Source: Limonium bicolor
Lineage: Eukaryota; Streptophyta; Magnoliopsida; Caryophyllales; Plumbaginaceae
DNA length: 64,000 nucleotides
Assembly (NCBI GenBank): GCA_023374045.1
Contig: CM041776.1
Span: 280,797,999 to 280,861,998 of the forward strand
Direction: 5' to 3'
Positions 24,374-36,211 of the stretch are shown here, one piece after another. Positions within the stretch are counted from its first letter, which is position 1. Each line of letters begins with the position of its first letter. A program made the translations under genes and the position numbers. Under the pieces are notes generated by a model. That model was not told the DNA's origin. It worked only from the letters and a program-made list of their open reading frames with translations, and did no database searches.

Positions 24374-25436
24374 CTAAAGGATCTCGATCTCCGCCTGATA
24401 GCGACAATCTAAGGCCTCAAAGCGCTGCTCTAGCTGATCAAACTCATAGCGTGTGATGACATACTCACTCCTAGGGGCAGGCAGCGCTGCATAAGCATCC
24501 TTATCCTTAGATGGAGGAGCTGGCTCTAACGAACCTTCACCAGCATCTCTCTTGCGCTTCTGTGACCTTGGGGCAGCCTTCTTCTTCCAAGCCACCCCAT
24601 CAAACTCAAACCACATCTTTTTCATGGTGCCGATATCAATAGGGGACCTCGCAGGATGAAGCCCCTCGGATGGAATAGATATCATCTGCCACCGAAGTAA
24701 CTGACATAGCATGACAGGATAGCCAAGCTTATGCCGGTCCTTGTTATCTACGATGTAGCGAAGGCGTAGGGAGATGACCCTCGGTAAATAGGTGATCTTA
24801 GCTGCCCCAACAAAGTCTAGATTTAGCACAGCCCGGAGGAGAAGACAGTCGGTGTGGTTCAGATCTAAGCTTTGTCTGGGGAGAACATTAGCAACTAGCA
24901 GTGCAAAGAGGACTCGCTCCCGTGGATCCTGAAGTAGATCAGCAGGGATGACCTGCTTCGATGGGTCATCACCTTTGCGTCAACGCGGGCTTGGACTTGG
25001 CTGGGAGATAATGATTAATGGCAGCGGCCTGGAAGTTATGGGGATTGAGGTGTTCGAGCTGAGGGGGAGCAGGGTAAGGAATCCCTAGAAAACGAGCAAT
25101 CTCCACCGTTGAAACTGCGACGTTGCGACCCTCAACACTGGAGTAAACTTGCCCATCCTGACAGATAGCATTGGCGTAAAACATACGCACCAGCCGCTCG
25201 GAGTACGGTCTCCCCATATCCAAGATCTTACCCCATTCGTATGTGTCAAGGAGCTCCTGTAAACCTAGCTGACGCTCAAGCTCAGGGACGACGCGGCTCT
25301 TAGCGATAATGTCTACTCCCTTTTCAAACCACTCCCTTGCTGCGTCGTTCCTAAAGACGTTAGTCGAACCTTGGCGGCTTGAACTGGTACCGGCTCTCCC
25401 ACACTTCTTAGACCTGTCGGTGAATTTGCGCATCAT
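24374..25436 (-). pseudogene. Env-position ORF of Athila-like element (putative plant transposon protein family)
   Basis: Two overlapping reading frames (25436-24969 and about 24990-24374) form one protein of ~350 residues after a single frameshift near 24970. The N-terminal part has WFEKGVDIIAKSRVVPELER, then YSERLVRMFYANA and RFLGIPYP, the pattern of the plant retroelement-associated domain usually annotated 'putative plant transposon protein' and found downstream of pol in Athila-like elements. The C-terminal part (RERVLFALLVANVLPRQSLD, later a basic KKKAAPRSQKRKRD stretch, then a coiled-coil-like end EQRFEALDCRYQAEIEIL) fits the same family. No transmembrane segment is obvious. The function of this family is unknown to me. 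The family call is by recollection of pattern only. Confidence 0.65.
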
Positions 25437-26200
25437 CTGCTCAAAGAGAATCAGTCAATATAAACAATGGCAAAGATAAAATAACTCAATGTATGCACAA
25501 ATTCTATCCAAAATCTGATAGAGTCTCCCCTAAAAATTCATTATTTTCCACAGCAAGGTTCAATCAAATTTTTTTTTTTCATTTTCAATGTTTAATCTTG
25601 AACAAACACTGACCAGCAGAGACTTAACCGACAAATAATTCTCTCCATGACAAAGTATTCTAACACATTCAATTTAGTCTCAGTCAATTTCGTTAGCTCA
25701 GCCATACAAAATCAAACCACACACTCAAATATCCATAATATAATCATAAAAGTGCAGTTTAATCATCTTTATTCAGCAACTCACAGCACAGCAGAAAATC
25801 AACCCCATTCATGCAAATATATTTCAGAATACTCAACAATAAACATCAAACTTTTGACTAGATATACCCCAGATTCCGAAATCTATCAAAAACATAATAA
25901 ATGAGGTAGACGAGTGGAGAGAATACCTTGCTTGAGATGAATAAATGTGTAGAAGAACACAGAACAGTGAAATTTGCAAGATTCAACTCAAAAATTCCTG
26001 AAATTGCAAGTTAAGGTTCGAATAGGTTTGGCTCAAAATCGGACTGATTCGGGAATTTGCTTGTTGATTTCTGGTGCTGGAGTTGTAGAGAATTGAAAAC
26101 AAAGTGATTGATACCAAGATTGTACAATTTGGTGGAGGAATGAGGAAGTTATGAGAGATTGAAGGAGGGAAAAATTGTGTGCGCTGCCCGCACCAAAATA
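25437..26200 (-). other. Leader/possible intron upstream of the env-position ORF
   Basis: On the minus strand a donor-like CAAG|GTATTC at about 25928 and an acceptor-like TTTGAGCAG directly before the ATG at 25436 could define a ~480-bp leader intron. Sequence beyond is pyrimidine-rich like a 5' untranslated leader. Inference only. Confidence 0.35.
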
Positions 26201-26814
26201 AGCCTCGAAAGTTGAAAAATGAAGTGGTCCAGGACTATGGACCCGGACCAAGTCCCGGACCAGAGGAAAAAAATCACCCGAGAGTACGTTCTGACATTGG
26301 TCCAGGACTAGGTACCCGGACCATGTCCCGGACCAAGTGAAAAATTCATCCGTGAGTGTTTTTAAGCCCTCTAAAGGTGGGGGATTGAAGGGTATTGGTT
26401 TTAGATGTTGTTTAGGCCTTGTTTGGGGACATGTAAAGGCCCTAAGAAGTATAAACAAGATGGAGAAATGATTGAGAAAGTTGAAGACTTAAGTAAACCT
26501 AAGGTAACGGGATAAAGGGGCTAATTACGGGAGTATTAGATTTGCATACCGTATTGCCTTAATGTTAATAGTATCACTTGCTATGTGATTAGTGATTCAG
26601 AAGTGAGATCTGAGGAACGAGAGGTGACCCGGTAAAGTTAACCATGGTGTAAGGTATGATTTTCTCATGCCCCGTATGCTAACCGTGTTACGTTGATTTG
26701 TGTGTTTGTGTGCCGGCTTAATCAAGACTAAAGCATGAAAATGATCCATTGCTTGATTATGTATGCCTTGTTGTATATTGTATGAGCTAACATACTTGAA
26801 TGCCGGTGAGGTCT
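26200..26814 (+). repeat. LTR-X, left part (5' portion missing)
   Basis: Forward-oriented LTR sequence resembling LARD-1 LTRs: a palindrome array (26225-26335), then TGTTTGGGGACATG and a CAAGACTAAAGCATG block. No TGAAATACCC start is visible, so the 5' part is missing; the left limit is approximate. It is interrupted at 26814 by LARD-2, with GGTCT (26810-26814) as the target site, and continues at 40878. Confidence 0.6.
26225..26335. repeat. Two-unit GGTCC palindrome array in LTR-X
   Basis: Units of GGTCCAGGACTA...CCCGGACCA...GTCCCGGACCA with CCCGAGAGT between them. Same layout as LARD-1, with three arms per unit. Confidence 0.8.
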
Positions 26815-29800
26815 TGTAACACCCCATCCAACAACCAACACATAATAACAATCTGCAGCGGAAACTCAACTCATCACATTACTTATTCCAATGGTGTTAC
26901 ACGCCGTTAACCACCCACGTGGCTAACAAGGCTAATATATGTACATTTGTATCGGTCTGATGGACTAGATTCCCGAGTAACTACACAATACAATACTCAA
27001 TCCATCTTCAACATTTATTATATACATACACTCCCCCTGTACCGAGTATTTATAAACTGTTGCCGACAACAACTTCGGTCTTACTACACCTACTGTATAC
27101 ATACACTTAAAAGTTTACCCATGTACAATGACTACCCGTCCTACTCTCGAACGGCTTCCAGCACTTCGTACCTGAAATAGGAAAAAGAAGAGAAAGGGGT
27201 GGCCCCAAGGGGCTCAGCACCTTTGCTGGTATGGTAATCCCGCAGCCCGCATGCTACCGGGCCACGCACGACTAATTGTCATCTTAGCATGCAGTTGATT
27301 ACATTTAATTCATGCATACAAACCATTAATATATCTCACATAATATTTCGCCTCAATGGGCTCCACCAATAACCACATCCACACTTAACCAACCATCCAA
27401 TGATTCCCTAAACCCTAGAGTGGCTCTCCTCAAGAATGGAGCTACTTCCTTAACGAACGACGTGTACCCATTAATCGGGTTATCCTTAAACGCCTCTTGT
27501 CACCAACTGGGATTCATTTCCATGATCCACACATTCCATATCCTACAACATAACTCATCACACATAACAAACAAACAACCCTTTCTTGTCTCGACGGACA
27601 CATGACCGCATTGCATTCATTTAAAAACATCCAATATATATATAAGCCAAAGCATAGCAAGGTATTTTACATATCACAACAACAATACATATCACCTCGA
27701 GAACGGTTAACATTAAGATCCTTCCACCATAGTTAGTCCATACCATGAGCACAGAGATTGTTGCCAAACTCATACCAAGCTCGTTAATTACCTCATCACC
27801 ATCCCGTTATTTGAACGGTTGACTTAAACCCAAGGTGCGTCGGATATAGTGATCCCAAGCACACCAAACAACACAGTATGCCCCTATGGCCCGACGTGAG
27901 TCAGTAAACTAGCTTTGGATAAGCTAAGGGAAGGTTGAAACCAAATTGGAATACCACCTAAACATACACCAAGGGAGCCGAACTGGATATGATAACGACC
28001 CCCACCATCACACGCGTGGCCGGAAACAATCCGGACTCCTCACCCCCCATTAGCCCATAGACTCTTATAAATAAGTAGTTAGAGATCCATTACGGAGCCT
28101 ACCACAACCACACACCATACGGTATCATAACCGAGTTAAGCACACAAGGGAGGAGAGAGTCATACATTCACATACAAACATCACGCACAAACATCACATA
28201 ACCAACTCACGCATAGCCGTGGTTAGAACGTTCCTTAAGTCGGAAACGTTGTTACCGGATACCGTTCTCCTACGTTTACCTAATAGAGGTTAACTAGCCC
28301 TTCAGCGCATTCGAGGTTACCGGTATCGGCACGTAAACATATAATAACAATAACGACTGTAAACTCGTTTCATGATTTATCTCATAACGTGGCAAACATA
28401 CAGAAAATCACATTGGCATACAAGCCGGTGTAATCCGGTAGGACACAGGTTGCAAGAAAACCATACCTGTCACCGGAGTCCACTTTACCACGTCCACTTA
28501 TTTCCTCGAGCAAATTCTCGAACAACTGTTAACATCACATGTGTTTTCATTAACCTCGGGGTTTGCTTGATTATTTAATGTCAACGCTTAATTTTTCCCC
28601 GTTAACTTAGTTACATAACTTAACATTTTTAACTTGTTTTACTCTCACATTTAATACACTTTTAGCCCACTTTATTGTCATTGAAACTCACCTAACATGT
28701 CCTTAACATCCTTATAACATCATTACCTACCAATCCCCATCATCACCTATCATTTCTTAACCTTAAATCATGTTTTTGGTCCGACCGACCCACCGTCCGA
28801 CCCACATCTGGGTCGGTCCATTACAGACCCCTTTTACTTCCTTATATCATGCCCGTCCGACCCACGTCCGACCCACCATTCTGGTCGGTCCATGTGCGAA
28901 CATTTTCCTTCCTTTGAAACCTGACCGACCGACCCATGTCCGACCCAACCTTCTGGGTCGGTCCATTACCGAACACTTCCCTAACATTTTACAGAGGCTC
29001 GACCGACCCAAAAACTGGGTCGGCCCCTGGGTCGGTCGCCTCCTAATCTTACCCAAACTTTGCCAATTCTTCACCAAACTTCTCCTAAGACCTCTTAATG
29101 TGTTCTAACATCATTTGGCACTTCAACACACCCTTAAGATATTCTTAAACACTCACAAAACTATTTTTCCTAATTCCTTAAACCTTTACTTATATCTCCA
29201 CAAAATTCCTAACACTTACAATGTTTTCTCCTTATGATTTCTAGGTGGCATTTCACCTATATTGACCACAACACCAAGGTGTTTCCTTTACACCTTATCA
29301 TCATCTCTCAACTTCTTTTCTTACTACTAAACTCCTCTCTCTCAACTTCTTTTCTTACTAACTAAACTCCTTTTCACAACTCCTTAAAACTCCTTACTCA
29401 AAACCTTACCTAAACATCATTTATTCTTTGAACACCAACATTACCTAAACCTTAAACAACTCCTCCAAGACTTAAATACATCTTAAGGACACCCATAGAT
29501 TTCTAAAACTTCCAAGATAATGCCTAAATCCTTGCATCACTCTTAATCACTTTAATACATGTTTCCCTCTCAAGTAAACATTCATTCACCTTTAATCCTT
29601 CCTAGTTCACCAAAACTCACTTACCACACTTAAAACTTCTTACACATTTCCCAAATTTGGCCATAGCTTCTCTAGTATATACCCACATCCAAACACTTAG
29701 GTTTTTACCTTAATCCATCCAAGAACACCTAAAATCCATCAAACACATTTATACACAAACTTCACACATTAAGCACTACATCACAATATAGTGCATAACT

Positions 29801-31492
29801 TAAATTGCTTGGCACTTAGGCCCTTAAATGCATGGCTCTTAGGCCCTTAAATTGCATAAACCTTAAACACTGAATTTCCCACATAATAATGCCTTTGACC
29901 TGCAAATACACCCAACAATACATATTCCTTTAATAAACCCTTGAGAGCATTTTACTAGCTCATTCACCATTGCTCCTTAGGTATTTTAACAAGCATTATA
30001 AGCTTATTCTCCTAAGGCATTAAACCACATTGAGATAGCTTGTTTACCTCCTTTCCTCACAAATTTCTTTCTTGTTTCCTTGTAGAACCGGTAGGGCATT
30101 TTTCCTTGTCAACAACTAAGCAATATACCAACATTGAAATGAGTATATAAGCTTTAAGCTTTATCTCATTGTAAACCCTAGTTACATATATTATCTTAAG
30201 GTATTAACATGATTGTTTTACCTTGGAATGGAAAGAGAGCTTGAATATATATCAAGAGAGGACTCCTCCTAGCCCTTGAAAGATTCAAATGAAGCTAAAC
30301 AAGCAAGGTAAAAACACCATGGTGAGGTTAATTTTCGGACAACACCAAACATGAAGGAAACTTGATTTTTCTTTGAGTTTCCTCACCTTGAAGCAAAGGA
30401 GAACAAGAATATGTAGAAATACAAGCTCAAGCTCCATCAATGGTGATTCTCCATGGCACCAAAATTGAGCTCTTGAAGATTTGAAAAGGTGGAAGTGTAG
30501 AGCTTGACCTAACTAAGACAAATATGGTCTTAGAATTTGATTTGGAGCTTGGAGTTGGATTTGGCAAGGAAATGAAGATGGAGAAGAGAGGTTGGTATAG
30601 AGAATCGTAAATGGAGGGGAGGGGAGGAGCTTGAAGACGTGTGAAATGAGAAGGGAAGGAAAGAATGAAGATGAGTTCTACTTTAGAAGATATTTATGTA
30701 CTAAAGTAACTTCCTTCTTTTACTTTCTTTTCCTTCCTTCCTTTAATTTATTTTACATGGTGATGACTCACCTTACTAAAAACCGGCCCCCATTTTAATA
30801 GAAGGGTGTTTTGGTCTTTGTTGACCAACTTAATCACTTATAACATTATATGTTACAAACTAGTTATAAAAATCACTATTCACCAATAACAAGGCACATA
30901 GAAGTGAAATTTTTGATTTCCCATTGATATAGCCACCCAAATGTGATACTATATAGTACACATGTTAATTAAAGAGTAATGATGGACATTTAGCCATTCA
31001 AAACTCATTTACAAGACAATTTTTCAAAAACGTGCTTTAAGACTTCTTAAAGCACATTTTGCGTTTTAACTTGTTTTCAAGCTTGGTTTTCTTTGGTAAT
31101 TGATTTAATATGTTCATTAACATATTTATAAGGTATAAGTATGACCATTAGGTCTTATACACATTTATCCCAAGCTTAGAGCACATTTTGGCCCATATTG
31201 ACCTTAAGGTATTTATTTGTGTTTTGTTTGGTTTCCTTGTCTACCAAGGTTTCCTAAGGACTTAATTAGCCTTATAAAGTCATAATTAAATATTATCAAG
31301 TCTTGGTAGGCTCTTTGGGTCCTAACCAAGTTCACTCCAACCTTAGAGCATGTTTTTGCTCAAACCGTGTCTTAGTGTTTTATTGCACTTTACTATTGTT
31401 TAAATGGTTCATTCAAGTTTCTAAGGCACTTTTTAGCCTTTAAATACCCTAGTTAAACATTTACACAACATACCAAGGTTCGGGGTATTTCA
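26815..31492 (-). repeat. LARD-2 3' LTR (left copy)
   Basis: TGTAACACCCC to GGGGTATTTCA on the plus strand. It contains the GACCGACCC array (28779-29040), a 24-bp palindrome (31030-31053) and AT-rich, pyrimidine-rich sequence between 29050 and 30200. ORFs overlapping the array are by-products of its GC-rich repeats. Confidence 0.92.
28779..29040. repeat. Array of GGTCCGACCGACCC palindromes
   Basis: Four units. The left arm has one or more copies of GTCCGACCC or GACCGACCC, the right arm is CTGGGTCGGTCC. Units are separated by about 30 bp of pyrimidine-rich DNA. The right LTR repeats it at 38183-38446. Confidence 0.9.
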
Positions 31493-32700
31493 ATCTACCC
31501 CCCTTAAAAGAACTTCGTCCTCGAAGTTCACATTTCCTCGCATCATTGGATTAGAATACGGGAATTACTTATAGCCATAACTTCCATTACCAACCACCCT
31601 TTACATCCAACCTCGGACTTAATGGTCCGGGCAACATATCCACATCATTTGGACACATAGGTCCCCATAACATAACAGTCTTTAGACACATAGGTCTATG
31701 TAACACCACACATTTAGACTCATAGGCCTTGATAGTATACACTTTAGGAAATCCAAGTCAAAACAACATTCATTACTCATACCACACAACATGTCAGAGC
31801 ATGTATAGCAATCAAAAATATCCTTGATATACACTATGATCCCGCAGAACCCGGTCGCGATGGACGCCTTCCGTCCCCGTGCCTTTGGGAAATTAAAACA
31901 ATCACTTAAATTTAAAATTTCCTTGTGAGGTTAAGTATAAGAAGATCTTTTATTCAAAATATTAATCGATTGTTTGAAAATTCCAATTGAAAATCCTTTT
32001 GAAAACACCACACAACTCCAAGTCCGATTTATGCTCTTTGTATCTTTCTTAATATAGTTATTTATGACCACTTACAGGGAGCTTCAAGAGTCATCCAACC
32101 CTGATGTGATCAGCATCAGTGTTGAACTATCTTTCCACCCCAATTTGTGTTCGGCTTCCCTTGATCTCATGATAATCAAGTTTCACCTCCCACCTCATTT
32201 TCAACCAACAATTAATTCAAGCATATCCCATTTTCTATCTTTGAATCCTTCTAGTCATAATCATGACATCTCCAAGGGATAGAACTCCGTCTATCAATCA
32301 TCACCCAAATCCAACTTAATTCAAGTTACCTAGGGAATTTAGTTCTCACTAGGTTCTATGTCGGTCTCGTACCCCTTCATAGATCACAACACTGTATATA
32401 TATACATATTTTTTATCAAAATACAATACATGGTTTATATTTATGCACCATCGGGGTTTTAGATCCCCGGGAGTTTCTTTACTCCCTTCCACTTGTACTC
32501 TCACACACCACTGTTAACAAGATAAACACACTTCCCATAATGGTATTCGCATCTTTTGTGCGTAATTACCACAATTTAACCACAAATAAATGCGTATGTT
32601 TATATAACACACGCGCCAACCATCATAACAATCATTTTGTGCTATGCACACCTAGTTCGCGTACACTTGTACGGTAAAACACACTAAGTGGTTTTGCGCT

Positions 32701-32717
32701 CTACCCCCCTTAAAAGG
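32701..32717 (-). promoter_or_regulatory. Second, internal polypurine tract of LARD-2
   Basis: Minus strand CCTTTTAAGGGGGGTAG followed by AGCGCAAAACCACTTAG, a context shared with LARD-1 at 8902-8934 and, more loosely, with the AlkB element at 53981-54013. Confidence 0.75.
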
Positions 32718-35700
32718 GATTACGCCCACGTAATCAATCACTAAACCTTGGCTTAAAATGTTCTGCCGTCGTGAAGTGTTTTAACTTCCACGCGGTCCAT
32801 TACACAATGGATTCTGATTAGAGGATCTTAACCATATTGGCGGTTTAGTCCCTAAACCAAGAATTCGCATTGGAGTTGTAACTCATAACCGATTTCGGTC
32901 CTGGCCTGTGAGGCTTTTAGGTATTGATACTAGTCATTTATTCATATTCACCATATATATCCGGTACCTGACGCATGGGCTCACTGGCCTCTGTTGCGCA
33001 ACCCTGATAATTATAGAGCTGGTTTGCCCCATTCGTTACTGTTAATGTATTGTACATCTCCAATGTATTACCATTATCGAGGTAACAATGGTTTCTCAAC
33101 CGACGCATGGTATCTTTTACCCTGAGCGAATTCGGTGAGTTTCACGATTTTCCATCCACTTCTCCTATAGCTTACCGCGTAAACTACTATGTAATTCACA
33201 ATGATTGACTTACTTTTACCGACTTACTGTCGGTTGAGATTGAGCTACTACCTAATGTGTAGTGCTCTCTCAGTTATTTCCCACACCTGGGGTATATCTC
33301 ATACCGACCTTTGGTATTTAGTGTTACTGTAGTTATTTACTGTTAATCATGTCTCCACCTTTGGTTTTGTACATGTATTCTTTCATTGGTGCGGCCTTGC
33401 ATTTCCTATGCAACCGCCATTATAACATTATTCTTCCACCATCAACATGTTTCCAATTCCTAGCTATCCCACTCGATCATTACTGCGCAAGTGCAATACC
33501 AAAACACTCAGTCATACAGAGTGCAGAGGCGTAAACTCTTGACAGTAAATCCCTTATGCGATTGCGATAGGAATTTTCACTGAAATCCTTATCATTTAAC
33601 ACCTGCCACCGGCTTACTGCTCGGTTCGTTTGCTATCGCTTAATGTTGTACCTCCACTGGGTTTAACTCACAACTCTGCTTACTCACCATTTTATCATCT
33701 AACCATCCTCATACAACGGTCGCTTATTGCGCGCCGTGTCCTTTCTCATTATATACATCAACTTATACTGCATCTGCTATTATATTAGCTTCTGCTATTA
33801 TGCTGGTTTATCTGGCCACTTATTTGGCTGGTTTTGAATATGTCTATCTTTCCCTTGAGCGTTGTTCGCTACACATTTAGCTTCACACACCTACGGTGAT
33901 TGCTATCAGACTTATACACTTCCTGTGTACACAACAGGTACGAACCTTTTTTTATTTTATTCAAATCACCCTGGGGTAATAACAACGTGGTCCATCCTCC
34001 ACATATCTCTTGAACTTGATTCACATAACTACCGCTCTGCGGTCTCACAATATCGAGAGGTATCCCCACTCTTAATGCAGTGGTTCGCTTACCACTCTAT
34101 TCACTTATACCACATAAACTTCTACAATCAACTGACTATATACATGTCTTTTATGGCTTATAAGCCTTATTTGCCTTGAGCTGGGCTCATTGTAGGCTGT
34201 CCACACATGTACTCTCTGTATCCTATTACATGTTTAGATGGTGTAGTGGGCTCCATGACAAGGTCGTTGTTTCCGTTTCCTTTCATGGGATGCCCCTTAG
34301 GTTTGTCAGTCCGTCTCCTGACCACTTATGTCTAAACTGGGTGTTAATTTCAACCCTTGTGTTTCTGTCATGTATTTCGTTCAACAATTGTTGATGCGCA
34401 CACCCTTCGAGGATTTCTCCTGGGTGTCGTTACGTTATGCCTTACATATGTTTCACACTTTTTGGTAACATTCTGTTAGTATCTTCTTCTGTAAAGAATC
34501 AACATTTCCAGATAGTGTAGGTACTGATTCGGGAGTTTCATCCCGTTCGTTGCAACATTAATGTGTCCACATTAGGCATCTGCCTTGCCCTGCTTTTCAG
34601 CTATCATGTTTATCCCTGGGGACCCTTAAGTCATACAAGCTGTCTTTACATTCAGTTAGGCACTTCGCACCTCCTGACTCTTAAACATTTCCTTGAAAGG
34701 AATTTACTAATTCCTTTAGTCTCGTTAACTTAACTGAGTTCCTTTACTTCAAGCATTCCTTGTATTTTCTAGCTCCTGTTTAATTTATATGCTTACCGTA
34801 GACGGAGTCGACTACTTCCCGTGTTCTGGACTCTACTCGTATACATATATGGGGTATCATACTGATACATTACTACTTACCCAACTAACCTATAAGTAGG
34901 TCTGTCAGGTCCACATGCTCCTATCGGAGTGCGGTCGTCCCACAACACAGTTGGTACACTCGTAGTGTCCGTTACACGCCTAGGTGAAGTATTCTGTTGT
35001 CAACTCCCTTATATTGTCCCGTGACAATATTCATTCCTTACTTCCCGAACTTAATCGAGGGAAAGTTTATCCATTGTTGTAGCCTTGTCAACTGTCCTTA
35101 GTTTTACTGGTTTGGTTTAAAAGAAGGTTGGAAAGAAGTGTTGGTTTGAAAGAAAGTCTGGTTTTGAAAAGAAAAAGGTTTGAATAAATCCGGGTTTAAA
35201 GAAAAATTTTCATGGTTTCACAACATCTTCTTGCCTTAACCATGTCTAGCTTCTTGCTGACTGGTGTAGTTCCAATTACAAAGGTCAGGCTGTTAAGCCC
35301 TTCCATAGTCATAATGTTCACACTTAACTTCGTGGTACTTTACTAAGTACTTGTAGTGTTATGAATTTCCCGAACAGCCCTGTTATAGCAGCACTTGCTA
35401 TAGCAAGTGCGCCATGCTAACTGGCTATCGGTTTAACACATACCAGTTGTGGTATTATTTTTACCCCTACTGTCATCAGTGGCCTTGTTGGCCTTCACTG
35501 ATCTTACGGTCTTGATAATAATTTCTCTAGGTGACTTCTCACTGTCTTCACATAATAATCATTAACTAGGGTGTTTCCCCTTCTGGGAGACCCCTTTTCT
35601 CAATATTGTATTCTCTTGTAGCCCGTTCCACGTATTTGGGCACTACGTTGTAGTTCCCTTGTCTGTTAATATACCGTTGGTGTATTATCCATCAATTGTG

Positions 35701-36178
35701 GTTCCGTAGATTCTTGTCTCGGATTCCATTAATCCATTTCTTGCCTGTTGCACGGTTGGTGCGTTGCAAGCTGGTCATCCTCGACTGCTCGGCATGTCGA
35801 CCCAGGTTGCTGGAAATTCTACTCTCTCATACACAAGATCCTTCATTCATTGCTATGGAATGCGGTTAACACTGTTTAGATGGAAACCGTCTCCGGGATT
35901 CCCAGCTTTCGGGATCAACCGTATGACAGGTTCTCCGTACCCTAAAGGTATTTAATAACAGCCAGATCGGGTATTCCCGAGTATGAGAGTGGACTTCCAT
36001 CTCTCTGGCGTTCTTTCCCAAGTTATCAAACAGGGATTGTGGAGGGTGGGATGGATATTGTAGGTTTCCAGTATTCACTGGTAGTTCCTTACTAGCGTAT
36101 CTCTCACGCTATCACTCAACCCTTAACCCAAAGTACTTAAATCCTAACTCGGTACTTCCTAAGCTCGGTAATTCAGTC

Positions 36179-36206
36179 ATCAGAGCGATACTTCGCTCTG
36201 ATACCA
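36179..36206 (-). promoter_or_regulatory. Primer-binding site of LARD-2 with overlapping hairpin
   Basis: Minus strand TGGTATCAGAGC at 36195-36206, with the same perfect 10-bp inverted repeat and 4-nt loop as LARD-1 (36179-36202). Confidence 0.9.
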
Positions 36207-36211
36207 CTTTT

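Larger units (their letters stand above)
21330..26200 (-). mobile_element. Athila-like Ty3/gypsy element, 3' half
   Basis: Minus-strand element: an LTR at the left (21330-22842), then a purine-rich 3' region, an env-position ORF (24374-25436) and a leader-like stretch to roughly 26200. gag, protease, RT and integrase are not present in the window. The right boundary is uncertain because it passes into LTR-X without a clear junction. Confidence 0.65.
31493..36211 (-). other. LARD-2 internal region, non-coding
   Basis: 4.7 kb without gag/pol motifs. Related along its length to the LARD-1 internal region but diverged. The polypurine tract is at 31495-31510, an internal second tract at 32701-32717, the primer-binding site at 36195-36206 and its overlapping hairpin at 36179-36202. 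ORFs of up to ~105 codons are not shared with LARD-1, except for short blocks around 33450-33534. Confidence 0.85.

Noticed and set aside
28770..29108. Arg/Gly/Pro-rich ORFs on both strands (also at 38168-38515, 2321-2713 and 22281-22726)
   Set aside because: They arise from the GC-rich palindrome arrays, which lack stops in several frames; no protein family features.
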